DNA of 64,000 nucleotides from Leucaena leucocephala (lineage: Eukaryota; Streptophyta; Magnoliopsida; Fabales; Fabaceae). The translations under genes and the position numbers were made by a program. Below are positions 22,477 to 35,569 of this stretch, in pieces. The DNA is taken from NCBI GenBank assembly GCA_037074615.1, contig CM073518.1:2356001-2420000 (forward strand), read 5' to 3'. Within the stretch, counting starts at the first letter, position 1. The number at the start of each line of letters is the position of its first letter. A model generated the notes under the pieces. It ran no database searches and was not told where the DNA came from. It saw nothing but the letters and a program-made list of their open reading frames with translations.

Positions 22477-23248
22477 TCAGGTGCCCGCAAAAGGAACAAC
22501 TCGTTAGAGTCAAAAATTCTCTTAGCTTGGTTGTTATTATGTTTACAGGACTTTACCATAAAGTGGAGCCGCAGCAATCTCCATGTTGAATTTAACCTTT
22601 TGGGTTTGGGTTTGTTTCAGTTTTTTCCAAATAGATTACTTGCCCTCTAAGAGGGCGTTGAAAGTCTCCTTGTTTGTTAATAATTGATGCAATGTGGTCT
22701 TTGAAGCCTGCAACTTTCATTGGTGGAAGGTTTTTCATATCATCCGGTTTTTTTCGCCAACTCTACCAACGCTATAAATTAAACAATTCTGAGAGTGCCA
22801 GACAATGATTGACCACCTCAATTTATCCTCCGTTCTGCGGTTATTATTTAAACCCTTTGCGAATCCCAAGGCACCTTATCAGTTTTTGGAGGCATTATGA
22901 ATTTTGGCCGATAGACTACAAGTTAATACGGTGGCCCATTCGTATGGGCTTATAAAGGAGATGGGAAAACATAATTACTGCAGCTGCATAAAATGTTCCC
23001 TAAAGAAAACAGCACCGCGGCAAATATCAATGCTTTGATCATGCAAAAATTTATTTGTTGTGGCAAGTTATTGTACTCGGGCCGGGAATGTTATTCATCG
23101 AAATCTAATAAGAACAATAGATGTTTTATAAGACGCAATGTTGAATTGTAATGGCAAGTCGGTCACCTGACAAACCATCTTTTAAGAAAGTTCCCGGACA
23201 AACCATATCATATCAAGTCGACGGAAAATGCATGGAGCAAAAGATGCG
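22477..23248. other. 3' UTR of the LRR gene and spacer
   Basis: The first 250 bases or so are T-rich and fit a 3' UTR. No other feature was recognised before the tRNA gene. Confidence 0.6.
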
Positions 23249-23343
23249 TCCGACCTGCCGGATTCGAACCAGCGACCTAAGGATATCTATTAGGCGTTTC
23301 ACCTACTACAGTCCTCCGCTCTGCCAACTGAGCTAAGGTCGGT
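23249..23343 (-). tRNA. tRNA-Tyr (GTA) with intron
   Basis: On the minus strand the acceptor stem pairs CCGACCT with AGGTCGG. D-loop text TAGCTCAGTTGGCAGAGC, anticodon loop ACTGTAG and the T arm GGTTCGAATCC are all present. An intron of about 21 bases follows the base after the anticodon, the standard position for nuclear plant tRNA-Tyr. CCA is not encoded, as expected. Confidence 0.95.
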
Positions 23344-23608
23344 TTATTAAGTATGGTTCAAAATTTACATCATCTATTCTTAAAACTAGTTTTCCTTCGC
23401 AGGTTCAGGAAGGAGAAATAACGTATCCTATACGGGAAATAGTTTGATTCCTTTTACTATTTTAAAAATTTTTTTAGTAAACAATCTCATAAATTTTTTA
23501 TAAATATTTTTTAAATTTTATAATTATACTCTGACTTTAGCAAAAGTTGGTGTCATTAATTTTTTTTGTATAAAAAAAATATATTCGGCATCTTTTCGGC
23601 CTAATTAG

Positions 23609-23702
23609 TTTTTTTTATTGTTCACCCAATTCACCGGAATTTTGTCCCGACTATATTCGGATCTGACCCGCATTATATATCTAGTTATAGTGGGTGAATC
23701 TA
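23609..23702 (-). mobile_element. SINE fragment (3' half)
   Basis: Matches the tail half of the other SINE copies in reverse: TTGTTCACCCAATTCACCGG, then TCGGATCTGACCCGC and GTGGGTGAATCT. The promoter half with the A and B boxes is missing. It abuts the hAT-like relic at 23703, which may have truncated it. Confidence 0.75.
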
Positions 23703-24262
23703 GAGGTGGTAATATGGGTTAGGCCCGTCAAACAATGGCGGGTTGGGTTGCAATATTTACAACCTATTTGGATGCGGGTCTTTTTAACCCGCACCCGCGA
23801 CGGTCTAACCCGCCGGGTTGGCAGGTTGACCCGTTTTTTTTTTTACTTTATTTTTTTATATTTATATTGCAAATTTGTACTTTACTAATTTGAGAATTTT
23901 AACTAAGCAAGGGACATTACACTTAATTTATATTAACTTTATCTAATTGAGTCATTTCTTTATATATATTTATTTTATTTTATTATTATTTTCTTTGTGA
24001 TAGATTTATCTATAGATGGTGATAAAGTTGACTAAATAAATATTTTGACAACTTCAATCATGATTCGAATCCAATTAATATTGACATATGTAAATTTTTT
24101 TTAAAAAAAAAATTAGTATATAGCCATATATATATATAAAAAAAAAAAAAAGCTGACGAGGTTCGGATTGGTGTTACACCAACTAACTTGGAGGCGGACC
24201 CGTTTTCACTCTAACCCGCAGTGGGCTAAGCGGGTTAGCCTATATTATTATTTTTAAATGAA
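23703..24262. mobile_element. Likely hAT-type non-autonomous relic with CGGGTT islands
   Basis: Two GC-rich islands full of GGGTT/AACCC words (23703-23835 and about 24157-24240) enclose a very AT-rich centre. The left edge TAGAGGTGGTAATATGGGTT is a known style of plant hAT MITE end. There is no coding capacity. Exact right end and target duplication are not resolved. Confidence 0.5.
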
Positions 24263-25635
24263 TTTTCTAACCAATTTTTTTTGCATATGTCAGGCAGATT
24301 TTCGGCCTAATTAGTTGCTCATGTGAGAAATATCTCTTGATTCATCCTTGGCCTCACGATCAAATACGGGTTCTGCTATAATCATTCGATAATGCATTCA
24401 GCGAGTTTCAAAAAATAAATTTCAGTTACATTCGGAATAATTAATCGTATTTTGGGTGGGAGTTCTTATTTTTGATAATGCTTTGAGATAGAGTAAAATT
24501 TTCTTGAAAAGATAATTTCTTTGCTCTTGTTCAGGCTTCATATGAGAAATTTCAAATTTCTTTCATTCTCACGAAATTAAACAAATGAATCATTAAATCA
24601 AAATAAGTGATTTAAAATTCAAACAATTTTTTGAAAACATGAAAATATCTATTAATTATCAGAAATTGACTGTTTAGAATAATTTAAATTTTTGGAAAAC
24701 TTTTTTTAAGTGTTAAGATGTTCGATTCTCTCACACAACTATACTTTTTCCATTGTTAATCTATTTAATCTTTATACTCTCTTTTTTTTCCTTTAAAAAT
24801 GGACCTTGAACACAGTCCCTACCATTACAATGGTGATTGCAAGGGATCCATCCTATTCCTGCAATTTTAACTTTATTTGAAGCATGAATCGAAAGTTACT
24901 TTGATATTCTTATCATACAACAAGACTTGAGTTTTAAACATCACAAATTACTCAAACCCTTCAACATTTTACATAAAACTTATTTGTGAATTAGAGGAAA
25001 GATAAATATAAACGTTGCTCAAAATGTAACTCAGTAAACCTGTAATTGAGGTAAAATGCCATATTAGTATTATAAACGAATACAAAATACAACTCGCTCC
25101 ACTTTTTTTTTTTTTTTATTTACAAACTCGCTCCATTTTAGAGCAGTCGGTGAGGCATTGCAAACTTGCGGTGAAATGCTACAATTTCACATTATAATTT
25201 ATAAACATTGACAAAAATATCAAGTACAGCTTTTACATGAGACAACAAAGATCCTGTAAGATGAGAGCGGGAAAAATAAATCATATAGGGGGAATTGATT
25301 GGCCGAGCATTTTATACAATACAGCAGACATCAATAACTTATTCTATCACTTTCACAATCTTAATGATGTGGTCGTGTTAACTGTAATCCGACATCACAT
25401 GAAAATATAGATATACCAGTATACTTACTCATCTCCTCTTGGACCTCGCTTGGTAATTACATGGCCCTAAACATAGGACTTGTGATATTGTATAATTGAC
25501 CAAGATCCACTGTTTCCTCTATCATTTTCTACTATTTTCTGTTCAAAATTTTCAAACCCCACTTTCTGTGGCGAACTTTATGACAACAAATGAACATGAT
25601 GGAAATGAATATGAATAGAATCAATTTAATTAGTT
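24263..25635. other. Spacer downstream of the QUA2-like gene
   Basis: AT-rich. A poly-T run near 25105-25119 sits between two near-copies of the phrase AACTCGCTCCA (25090 and 25126). It should include the 3' UTR of the QUA2-like gene at its right. No gene was recognised. Confidence 0.55.
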
Positions 25636-28600
25636 TCACTGTCTCTTAAAGAAAGGTTTCTGACAGATTAGGAGTCTATGATCGTTGTCACTCTCAAGTT
25701 CTACAACTCGGGCATCCCACTTCAGCCTTGTCGCTAGAGCTCTAGCTGACTCTATCAAAGGAACTGTATCCCGAATTATAATCCAACCCTGCACACACAA
25801 TCACGTCAGCAAATTACAAGCCTTCACCGAGACAACTCAAACAAATAGGCAATTAGCGGATTCAAAAGTGGAAGTTGAACAGTCTGATTCAAGAAACAAA
25901 GTATTATGCTAAGGGAGGTGAATTCAGACTTACAGTGTGTACTCTTACATAAGTCAATATGCAACAGCTCAAAATAATACAAGACTTTCCGCTCAAATCC
26001 AGGCCATTATGTTTAGTTACAGTAGAGGAACATTCTAGATTACATATGTTTAGCTTTCATTATGGGCTTGAGGCAAGTACCGGTTTTTTCAAGTAGGGGA
26101 AAAAAAACAATTTAAGCTTACAACAAGGCGATCCTAAATTCAAACACAAGTGTAGTGTAATTTTTGTGCTAGACAGATAAAGGAACAGAATCTGAAGGAT
26201 TGTCATTCCAAGTCTATGGGCATACCGCTTTGTACATACATAAAAAGGAAAAGCTCGGAGTATTCAATTTACATACCTCTGGACGAAGTAACCTATCAAT
26301 TTCAGTGAACAGATCAAGCATGGCGCATCTATGAAGCTGAGAATTTTGAAGTGACAGAAGTCCTGCTGCATGTACCAAGTCATAGGTTCTAGGATATGTT
26401 GGAAAAGCCTCACACCTAGAATCCAAAATAGAACAGAATTGTAAGAAAACTAAAATGGACATGATATAATGATAATAGTAACGGAAGAAGAAAGTAATGG
26501 ATATTCATGTGGCAATAAATTCATATTCAACCACAAGAAATTTATTGATGGAAACAACGAATCATAACATTATAAAATACAAGATACAAAGGAGAGCGGA
26601 ATACCAATCATGCAAAACACCAACAAAACCCCTGTCCTGGATCAAGGGAAGGTAGTTTGGTCCACTGGTTGGGACAACATTCATGACCCACACAGACTTT
26701 CCAGCTTGCAGCAGTGCCGAATTAAAACCACCAAAATGAGCATTCATGTCTAATACATTTCTGAGCATGTTGTAAGGCGGTGAAGGATCCTCTTCACCAG
26801 GCCTCTTGGGATGATCAGAGAATATTAAAGGTGAAAGGAGAGACCCGTAATTATGGACTACTGTTCTCCAGCTTTCAGATTCCTCAGCAAATTCTTCAGG
26901 CTGCAGTCCTAACACATAAATATAAGCTTGATAAGATAACCAGCGGCCAGGAGATTCCATTCAGTGAAACAGTTCAAAGCAAGTCCTTCCATTAAAGATC
27001 TATAACTTTTGAAAAGCATTGGTACATAACAATTACCATAGGTAGCAAGCTCTTTATTGTTCAAGTTAGCCCAAGAAGGCCAGGTTGCCCTCTCATCAAT
27101 AGAAACCCAACGACTACTATGTGTTCCTCCTATGCAGTTTTGCAGATCTCGGTAATATGGAGACTCCACATCGTAACCCTTGCCACACAAAGGAGGGCCA
27201 GCACCAGAATTTCTGAAAGTACCAGAAAAGTGATGCTAAAAATCAGAACCACTTCTTAATTCTTAAAGGAGCATGATTGCATATATTGTTACAGATTCAA
27301 ATTTTTAGAAATATGTTTCCTGAGAATGTAGTCATGTGCATTATGAATGTAATTTTCACCAATATGTCACAAGTTCACAATAGCTTTACCTTGAATTATA
27401 GCAATTGCTTTTACTAGTTTTCTTCCATATGACAGTTTCATCTTGTTGAGACAACATTTCCCAGCAAATATTTTCTGTGAAATCATGGACAAACTTCCAC
27501 CGCTTCTGATTATCTTTGCTACGAGCATTTGAAAGTGGCGACGTCCAGACAAAGTAGCCACCCGGTTTTAGAAGTCTATCAGCTTCAATCAAGAGAGTAC
27601 CATCTATGAAAAGTAATAAGAATGTAAGATTAAAAATACTGATTGAAGACCAGCAATCACGTTAACAGTTATAAGGAATAAGAATACCAATTGAAGGCTG
27701 TTAGAAAGTAACCTTCACACACATTTCAAAGGAAGACTTTGAAAAGTTAAACACGGTTTGGCAGATGTAATAAATTATATTAACCTCGGTAGTTTTCATA
27801 AAGTGAACACCTGGCTACTCAGGACGCAGAAAGAGGAAAATAGAAACTAAAAATTTTCAATATTTAACTTGTCATTGGTAGCGACAGCATTACCAAGCTA
27901 CTTGAAAATCAAAGTCTGCTGGAAAGAAAAAAATTAGTATGTTTATCTTTGGGAAACTTCGTGTTATTAAGAACTAAATTTGGAGATTTTCTAAAAGGTA
28001 TACATCATATCTCTTTTTTTTAATTCTGTATCAGGGGATGTAGATTACATCAGTAACAAATGAGGGATTCATGATGTCACTGCATTATAAATAAGCATCC
28101 CCGATAAAGGAAGTAATCTACAAATGACATAGCTTTTTTGGCCCAAAAGTGAGGCAAATGGTTAGAATAACACTTTCAATGTCCCAGCATCGGAAAAAAG
28201 ACAGCACAACCAACTGTCAATACTTTTCCTTAGTCTCAAAACTCTGTTTAAAGGTCTAAGCTCAACCACTAAAAGATATAACAGCATGACCCGAGGGAGT
28301 ATAAGGTTTTGCTGAATAAATGCAAAATACGTCCACACATGCTGATTCTACAAAATGTAGCATGAGATTGAATTCTGAAAGGTACCTTTCTGGTCCCAAT
28401 CAATCCCACATCTTGCACAATGCAACATATCGAATGAGAGAGATGGATATGGCAACTGTTTTGAAGTGAAAGAAGCAATCATAGCTGGCAGACCCCTCTC
28501 AAGCGTGAGCTGAACTTGGCTACCAGAAGGCTCATAGTCAGCAATGCACATAGTCAAGAGATGACTGTTAAAGAGGTGTGCTCCAAAGCTACCATAGCCA

Positions 28601-30165
28601 CAACCTATGTCCAGTATGGTTCGAACCTGAGAATTTCAGGATGCCATGTTCAATTAAAGTTGAACTGTAAAGACTCAGTTAAGTTTAGAGCTTCCTATTA
28701 ATATGAAATATATTACAAATCCATCCAAGTTGAAGTTACATGAAATTTTATGCACAAAAACATTACCAATAAGATGTTTGACAATAAAAAAACTTGGGTA
28801 ATCATGTACAACAGACCAACAAATTCTAAAAAACCCAATGGTATCAAAAAACTAATTCACCAATTCCATGGGATTATCTGGCAGCTTTACAATGTATCCA
28901 CCATTTTGAAACTATCTACTTTAGAACAATCTACATGTTTGGAATAGTTCATAGGTATACAAGCCAATACATGCTTGTAATCATTCAGTATCATTCATAT
29001 ATAATTTGCTGAAATCACCAGTTAGATGATTAATATTTATTCTGTGATACCTGTACCAAATAAGGAAAGCTTAAACTCAACCACATACTTTGACAAAGAA
29101 AATAAAAGTAAGTAACATGCACTAAATTTGTAAAATATAAGCAGAATGGATGAGGAGACCACAAGAAATGAGGCAAAAGAAATTATATGCCATTTTTAGT
29201 AGACAGTATATGTCTATCTATATATTTATTTACCCCAGCTTGTAAGAAGTTAGACTCATTTCTGAGTCCAATCATTTCTGCAATTTGATGTGAATAGTCT
29301 TCAACACCATCAAACATAAGAGAGGCTGAACGAAACGAAATCTGTTCTTCATCCAGCAGCATCATTCTATAACCATGTGAAAGAGAAGGCAACATAAGGA
29401 TAAAAAGATGACTGAAAGTAAAACAATTGGTAAAGAGATGTTTCTAACTTACCTCTTGGTCAAGCTTCCAGAAGAAAGAACCTCCTGGGCAGTGATTTTG
29501 ACATTTGCAACCCAGATAACATCTCTTCCAGTTGGCCACCGAAGAGGAATTTTGTACTTTGCAGGAGGAAGTATTAAACAGTTTTGCCTGAGCTCATGCT
29601 CACATTGCCTATCAAGCTCATTGCCATCAGAATAACCCAAAGCTAGATTCTTAGAAACATTAAAGCAAGGAACATGGTTTTCAAATTCTTGAGAACAAAA
29701 TTCCATTTCTTTAAATTTTGAGGTGCCGCTGGAAAACTCCCCAATATCCAACAGATCTAATACGAGTTTCTCTTGGAGTCTTCTATAACCATGATATATG
29801 TGACCTCTTGATGAGCTTGAAATCAAGATCGTCCACCAAAAAGATCCAGTAAGAGCAAGAACAACTATAAATAGTAGGCTTGATTTCAAGAGAAGCATTG
29901 TCAATTTATGTCGACTTCTTGGAGTGCCAGCAATGAAGCTATCCGTCAAACCATTCTCATAGTTACCACATTTTGATTGAGAATTATCTGCAAAAAATAC
30001 CCGTAAAGGAAACCTCAGGACTAAAGGGCTGTGATTGTGATCTGATGAAGCTCTTCTATCCAAATCTTCCTTTTCTGCTCTATCTTTGGATTGAGAATCC
30101 CGCAACTCATGACTGCAGTCAGGGATCCGAATACCAGATGCACCTCGATGCAGAGGCCTGGACAT
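25636..30165 (-). CDS. QUA2: QUASIMODO2-like pectin methyltransferase
   Basis: Eight exons with consistent phases: 29453-30165, 29234-29366, 28386-28626, 27390-27603, 27037-27212, 26605-26908, 26277-26415 and 25636-25788. The product has 690 residues, near the 684 of Arabidopsis QUA2/TSD2/OSU1. It is a Golgi type II membrane protein: a basic cytosolic N terminus, one membrane span near residues 89-115 (LLLKSSLLFIVVLALTGSFW), then a lumenal DUF248 methyltransferase domain. The S-adenosylmethionine site ILDIGCGYGSFGAHL is near residues 286-300; a second half has NVLDMNAHFGGFNSALL and YDLVHAAGLLSLQ. QUA2 methylesterifies homogalacturonan and is needed for cell adhesion. The start is placed at MSRPLHRG, matching the family; an in-frame ATG nine codons upstream (30192) is less likely. 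No lesion seen. Symbol assigned by family resemblance. Confidence 0.93.
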
Positions 30166-31253
30166 TCTCCGGCCTGGAATGTATACTTGCACGAAGAAGT
30201 TGATGCGAAACTGAGAGCAGTTAATGAATATACTGAGAAACCAATAAAGATTTGTTATTATAACGTCATCTGGATCTGAGGGGGTAAGTCATTGGGAGAC
30301 AGACACCTCCTCCGGTTAAGCAATTGGAAACCTATACAAATAAAGATACCCGGTAAAACTATCAGACTTGGTACCAAAACAAATTCAATTCCTAAGAGAC
30401 GTTAAAATAAAGTATAAGTGAGGAGAAGCAAGTTTAAAGACCCAGAATAGGAAAAACGACGGTGCGGCCATAGTACCAACAACATGAGAATGATGAAAAC
30501 TTAGAGCATTAATTCAGCACATCAGATCCATCTCAATCCCAATCTTGAAATGGACACAATGGAGTTAAGTAGATTGATTGGTAGGCAGCAGGGCAGTAAA
30601 ATTTCTCTGACATGAGAGAGTTAAAAGGCGCGTTCCATTCAATACTAAAATGTTAGGAAAACCGAAAGGGAAAAGGAAACAGCATTTAGATCAATCCCCC
30701 AGCTGACACAATATAGTAAAGCATTATTTGAAGACATCAGATCAAATCCAGTGAACAAGAGAAGCAGAGACTAGTACCTCCTCCTCCTTATAGGGGCACT
30801 TGAAGGAGAAGAAGTCTGAAACTAATGCTGAAAAGTTTAGCAGGAATTAACGAGTGAATTGGCAATTGTCGCTGGAGTACGGACACACTGAGAATTATGA
30901 ACACGTTCCAGCGTTCCTTAGCTCGGTTGGTTTATGTATCCCTCCCTCCCTCTCTCTCGACCACTCTCTTCCTCTCTCTGACGCACCCTCGCACCGTCGG
31001 ATGCTTGCTGCTTCGCAGAGAAAAATTGAGAGAGATGACCCTGTCTCGTCGAGCACAGCGAGATTTTGTACTGATCCGATCGCGAGAGTAGCACTGCTCA
31101 GATGCCCAAAATATTATTTTGTGGTATTAAAAAAGAAAGAAAGAAAGAAAACCCGGGAAGTGGGGCCAGAGCTCATTATTAATGAAAGCCTCGTAAGATC
31201 ATTAAATGAAGTTATTAAGAAAGAAAGGATCCGGCCGCAGGTGCATACCTAGG
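30166..31253 (-). promoter_or_regulatory. Upstream region of the QUA2-like gene
   Basis: A probable 5' UTR with possible leader intron, then a pyrimidine-rich block (30938-30980) and GC-richer text. Exact transcription start cannot be set from sequence. Short open frames here have no recognisable product. Confidence 0.45.
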
Positions 31254-32894
31254 GTGTGTTTGGATTAACTTTTGGAGAATAAATTTTGGGAAGAATAGAT
31301 TCTGGAGAATAGATTCTGGAAGAATAGATTCTGGGAAAAAATTGATTTTGAAAAAATAAGTGTTTGGATGATTAGTAGCACAATAACTTTTTTTTTATTG
31401 ATAATTTACCAAAAAAGACATAGATAAGTATGATAATTATAATGGACCGTACTATTCACATAACCTCCATAGCTCAACCACACACATTTACACAGGTATG
31501 ATCAACAAGCAAAAATGGCCCACACTTATGATCAACACATTCATACGTTTGGGTTAGTAATTCACAAGAGAGGATGGTCACTAGAGAAATAATGGCAAAG
31601 GATATATAAAATGTAAACAGACACAAATTATGACAGATGCTCAACTGGCATCTTTAATTTCTGCAGAAATAATATCAATACAGAAGCAGCTCAATCCAAC
31701 ACAAACCAAGCATACCGGATCCAACACAAACCAAGCATACCGAGTGTCTGTGAATCAACCATACTAGATAGAAAGTCAAGCATACCGGACAGGAAAATCA
31801 TCAAATGGGAAGGTAACCGAATCCTTCAGCACAAAATCAATGAAAGGAACCCCAGGAATTAAACAGGGCGAGTAGCGGTTAAATCACCGAATCATTTATC
31901 AGATAAAAGTGGATTTTTCTGTCAACAGAGTGGCAATAACAGGCCGAGTAAATAAGATATCACAGAAGAGAAGATGATCTACATGAACACTGGCGGACCC
32001 AGAACTTGAACACACAGATATGAAGAGCACATGTGAAATCAAGCATACCGGAAAGGCAACAGAGCCTCCCTGCGCATACCAGAAAGGAAACAGAGCGTAA
32101 CAGAAACTGAAGAGGTTACCTTTTCTGTGCTGAACAAAAAGTTTACGATGTACTGCGTCGGCCCACCGACGACGGGAGGACAGTGTAGAACGACCCCGAG
32201 TGAGGATGTTGGCATCTGCAATTTTCGGATCCACAGACCCCACGACCAAGGCTGACCGCGCAAGCAGGGTGTCGCCGGAGATCAACTATTGCGGGCGCGA
32301 CGGCACGCCATGCCACGGCACGATTTTGAAGCACAAAAGGCCTTCAGACGGACCACTTACAGCAGATCGGGACAGCTAACAGTCAGGAACTACAGGTCTG
32401 GAAGAACTACAGCCGATGACCCGCACGACTCACACCAAACGGCACGACATGATCCAATTAAATCATCCAACGTCGCCAGCGAGAGAGGATCTCTACGGGA
32501 GGTGCAGAAGAGAAAAAGGGCGAAGAAAATGGAGGAAGCAAATCGAACGCGAAAGAGAAGAGGAAAGGAAAGGGCGAACGTCGGGGAAGAGAAGGAGAAA
32601 CCAGGAGCTGCAGGTGGTGTGTGCTGTTTGCGAGAAGAGAAGAATGAGGGAAAGGAAAAAGAAGGAGGTAGGAAAGGGAAAAGCAGGAGGTAATTATTAC
32701 TCACAACGGTACTTTTTTTGCCCCACACACAAAACAGGTGCCAGCAGCAGATTCTGGAAAACCATGGTTTTGGCGGACAAAAACCATGGTTTTCGCTTAA
32801 ATCGATTTTCTAAGTAAAATAGCTGTTTGGCTCAAATTCTACAAAACTATAGTTTTGGCCCATAATCCATTCTGAAACGTGAAGCCAAACACAC
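31254..32894. mobile_element. 1.6-kb TIR element, family B, with unusual interior
   Basis: Ends form a perfect 10-base inverted repeat, GTGTGTTTGG at left and CCAAACACAC at right, continued less exactly inward. The left end has repeats of GAATAGATTCTGG. The right end has a pair of ACCATGGTTTT words. The interior holds a tandem 25-bp duplication (31694-31743), further dispersed AAGCATACCGGA words, and a GC- and purine-rich section (about 32130-32690) unlike the AT-rich flanks. Short open frames there look compositional. No transposase was recognised, so it would be non-autonomous. No clear target-site duplication was found. Confidence 0.6.
31694..31743. repeat. 25-bp tandem duplication plus dispersed AAGCATACCG words
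   Basis: Two adjacent units starting ATCCAACACAAACCAAGC, each ending CATACCGR. The phrase AAGCATACCGGA recurs near 31778 and 32041, inside the same TIR element. Confidence 0.85.
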
Positions 32895-34519
32895 ACTTAA
32901 TAAGGTCACTTTTCCCCTGTATATTAATTCCAAATGAACACACTTAGGGAGCTCCCTAAGAAGCACCCAGCCACGGCAGCTCACAAACGACAATTCAATT
33001 CATCCCCAACACGCAAAAGTTGCCCACTAACCATCATATCACATCTTTTGGGAATATTTCTGTCCCAAAGGAAAAATGCCACTTCACCCATCGTACTTCA
33101 TTGCCTCTCTTTCATTGCCTCTCTTTCTTCTCTATGAAGCATCCAGTTTAAGGCCCAGCTAGGACAACTGAAAAGGATCATGGCGCGTTTAAAAAAATCT
33201 TGAGAAGAATCCTAGTGGGAATTCTAGGGAGAAATGGTCGAGATGCTAAAATATTAGACGACTCTTTGGTGGCATTAATTATTTTTTTATTGAGATGGTA
33301 TTTCACTTAAAAGTCTAAAAAAAAAAAAGAAAATGACGGTTTCGTTGTTTCCTTCCTTGCTTGTGTTGCAAATCTGACTTGAAGCTGTAATGGCAGACAC
33401 TGACCCACATCGTATCTTATTAGCCATGTAGTGCGTCTATAATTTAATAAACTTAACTGTCACCGGGGATGAATTTTCACAACACCTGCTCCATCGGGCT
33501 CACGTCCGTATCATTAATTAATATTAGTGCAGATTCGTGGCCGTTCAGGAGAATTTAACGGGTAGTACATAACATGCTCAAAATCGTGCAGGGGGTCGGC
33601 CTGAATTTGCTTTCCTTGACTTAGATCCTACTTCTTGATAAGCAACAATGAACCGTGTGCTGTGGAGTGTGGAGTTTTATTTCATCCTTCTTGATCGCAT
33701 ACAAGGCCGTTTTGGAACGTTAGAGGGAGTCAGTCAGTGAGCCAGCTACCTTATTTCAATTGGGCATTTGCTTGACGACCAGCGTTTATGCGGTTAAGTA
33801 ATTGAATCTATAGTACTATTAGTAAACAACGAGTGGACATTATGTAGTTTGGTGTAAAAAAGGCATGTGATTTTGATGGCGTGAGGAAAGTGTACAATGA
33901 TGTACTTGTGCATTCGTCATCAATTCCGTGGAATCATTTATCACCGTCCGTGACCAGAGAATCAAGTGACCAATGGAATGCATTTCAAATCTGACACGTC
34001 TCAGGTAAAAAGGTGGGAAAGTCAACTTCTTCGTGAGTTTGGTATTCTTGCATCTTTTAATTCCTCAAATGCTCATTGTTTAGCTTTTACTAATTAAAGT
34101 TTAGCCCTGTAGATCCACCTCGTCTCCGGATCCCATGGCCTACCCACTTCTCATGTCCTTTTTAATAATGGGGAGAAAATGTTTCTACGGTCGAGTGACG
34201 AGCCACCGCAAGATGCAAAAGCGGATGGGAAGAGACAGCCAGGGATAACAATTAACGGAGGGTCTGACTATACACTAGTATTATTTTTTCCTACTGATTG
34301 AGTTTTATTTTTCCCCCAACTAATGATCGGTTCTCAAGGCTCATTATTAAACAAAATAGGACGGATTCTCTCGGGCTTAGCTTCGGGATTTTTTTTTAAA
34401 ACCAGGATGCAAGATAATTATTTTATATTTTTATAGCAATTAATTTTAATGTTGCCACTCCTTGACTCCCGCGCACTGGTACACGTTCCAAGAATGCCAG
34501 GAAATAGAACGTGTGTTTG
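32895..34519. other. Spacer with no recognised gene
   Basis: Mixed-composition DNA. Several short open frames show no family features and no splice-supported structure. Confidence 0.55.
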
Positions 34520-35315
34520 GATAGCAGGGCTGTGCATAAAGTCTATAGTCTAGTATGTTCAGTCCAACCTGTATTAAAATAGCCCTGCTCAATCCGATAA
34601 ATATAGGGTAGGGCTGGGCATCGGGTTACAAAATTTAGCCCATACTTTTTTCGGGCTGGGCACCGGGCAGGGGGTTATCCTGTCCTGCCCTGCCCATGAG
34701 CACCACTTCTTTTATTTTTTTTACTTTTTTCCCTAAATGCTACATTTAGAAGGGAGAATATGATAGTTACTGGTGACTAGAGGGTTATTTTAAAAATATG
34801 AGTAGTTAAGTAGGTAAATTGTATCGTTTAATATTTATAACTATATTAATTTTTTCTTTTTTTAACTTTGTTAATCATCATATGATTATATTAAAAATTA
34901 TAATTGTTTATTTTATTTTTTTTATATGCTTAATATTTGTCAACATTAGGGAGATTGATGCAAAGTTACAATTACAAATTATTTAGACTTCAAGGCTTTT
35001 TTTTTACATGCAATGTATTTCAAAAATTTAATTATTATATTTTTATTGTTTTATTCTTAGTGAATTATGGATATTATTTAAGTCGTAAAGACATATGAAT
35101 ATGATATTATTTTATAAGTTCATAATTACAGATGTTTTTTATAATATGAGCATAACATCAAAACTTAGGCATGCTCAACCCGCCTATGCCCAGCCCAAAA
35201 TGGTTAGGGCTTTTACCGGGTAGGGCCGGGTATCGGGCTGCAAAATACAGCCCATACTTTTTTCGGGCAGGGCACCGGGCACGGGGGCAGCCCTGCCCAT
35301 GCATACCCCTATACT
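34520..35315. mobile_element. hAT-like non-autonomous element with GGGC-rich arms
   Basis: Two GC-rich arms, about 34600-34700 and 35205-35305, share a near-identical block including TAGCCCATACTTTTTTCGGG with small changes, and CTGCCCATG near the end. An AT-rich centre separates them. The left edge CAGGGCTGTGCAT and the right edge, read in reverse as TAGGGGTATGCATGGGCAGG, are in the style of hAT MITE ends. No coding capacity. A clear 8-bp target duplication was not found. Confidence 0.5.
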
Positions 35316-35569
35316 TAAGTAGTCATAGCTATTCTTTTGCTATAATCAACATTTTTTTTATTTTTATATGCTTTATCCGATTTTAAATATAAAAATTAGT
35401 TATAAAATTTATTTTAATTTTAAATATAAGATTTCAATATACTTTATCTCTTTAATTAATAATATTTTTACTAAACTAATATATTGATTACACATATATT
35501 AAGGGGCTTTTATCAAAAGATAGTTCCAATATAAATAATTAAAAATGATATAGTTATAAACAGGCTTTT

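Noticed and set aside
32289..32817. Overlapping open frames of 110-134 codons on both strands
   Set aside because: They arise from purine-rich composition inside the 1.6-kb TIR element, encode mostly Lys/Arg/Glu runs or their complements, and show no domain or splice support.
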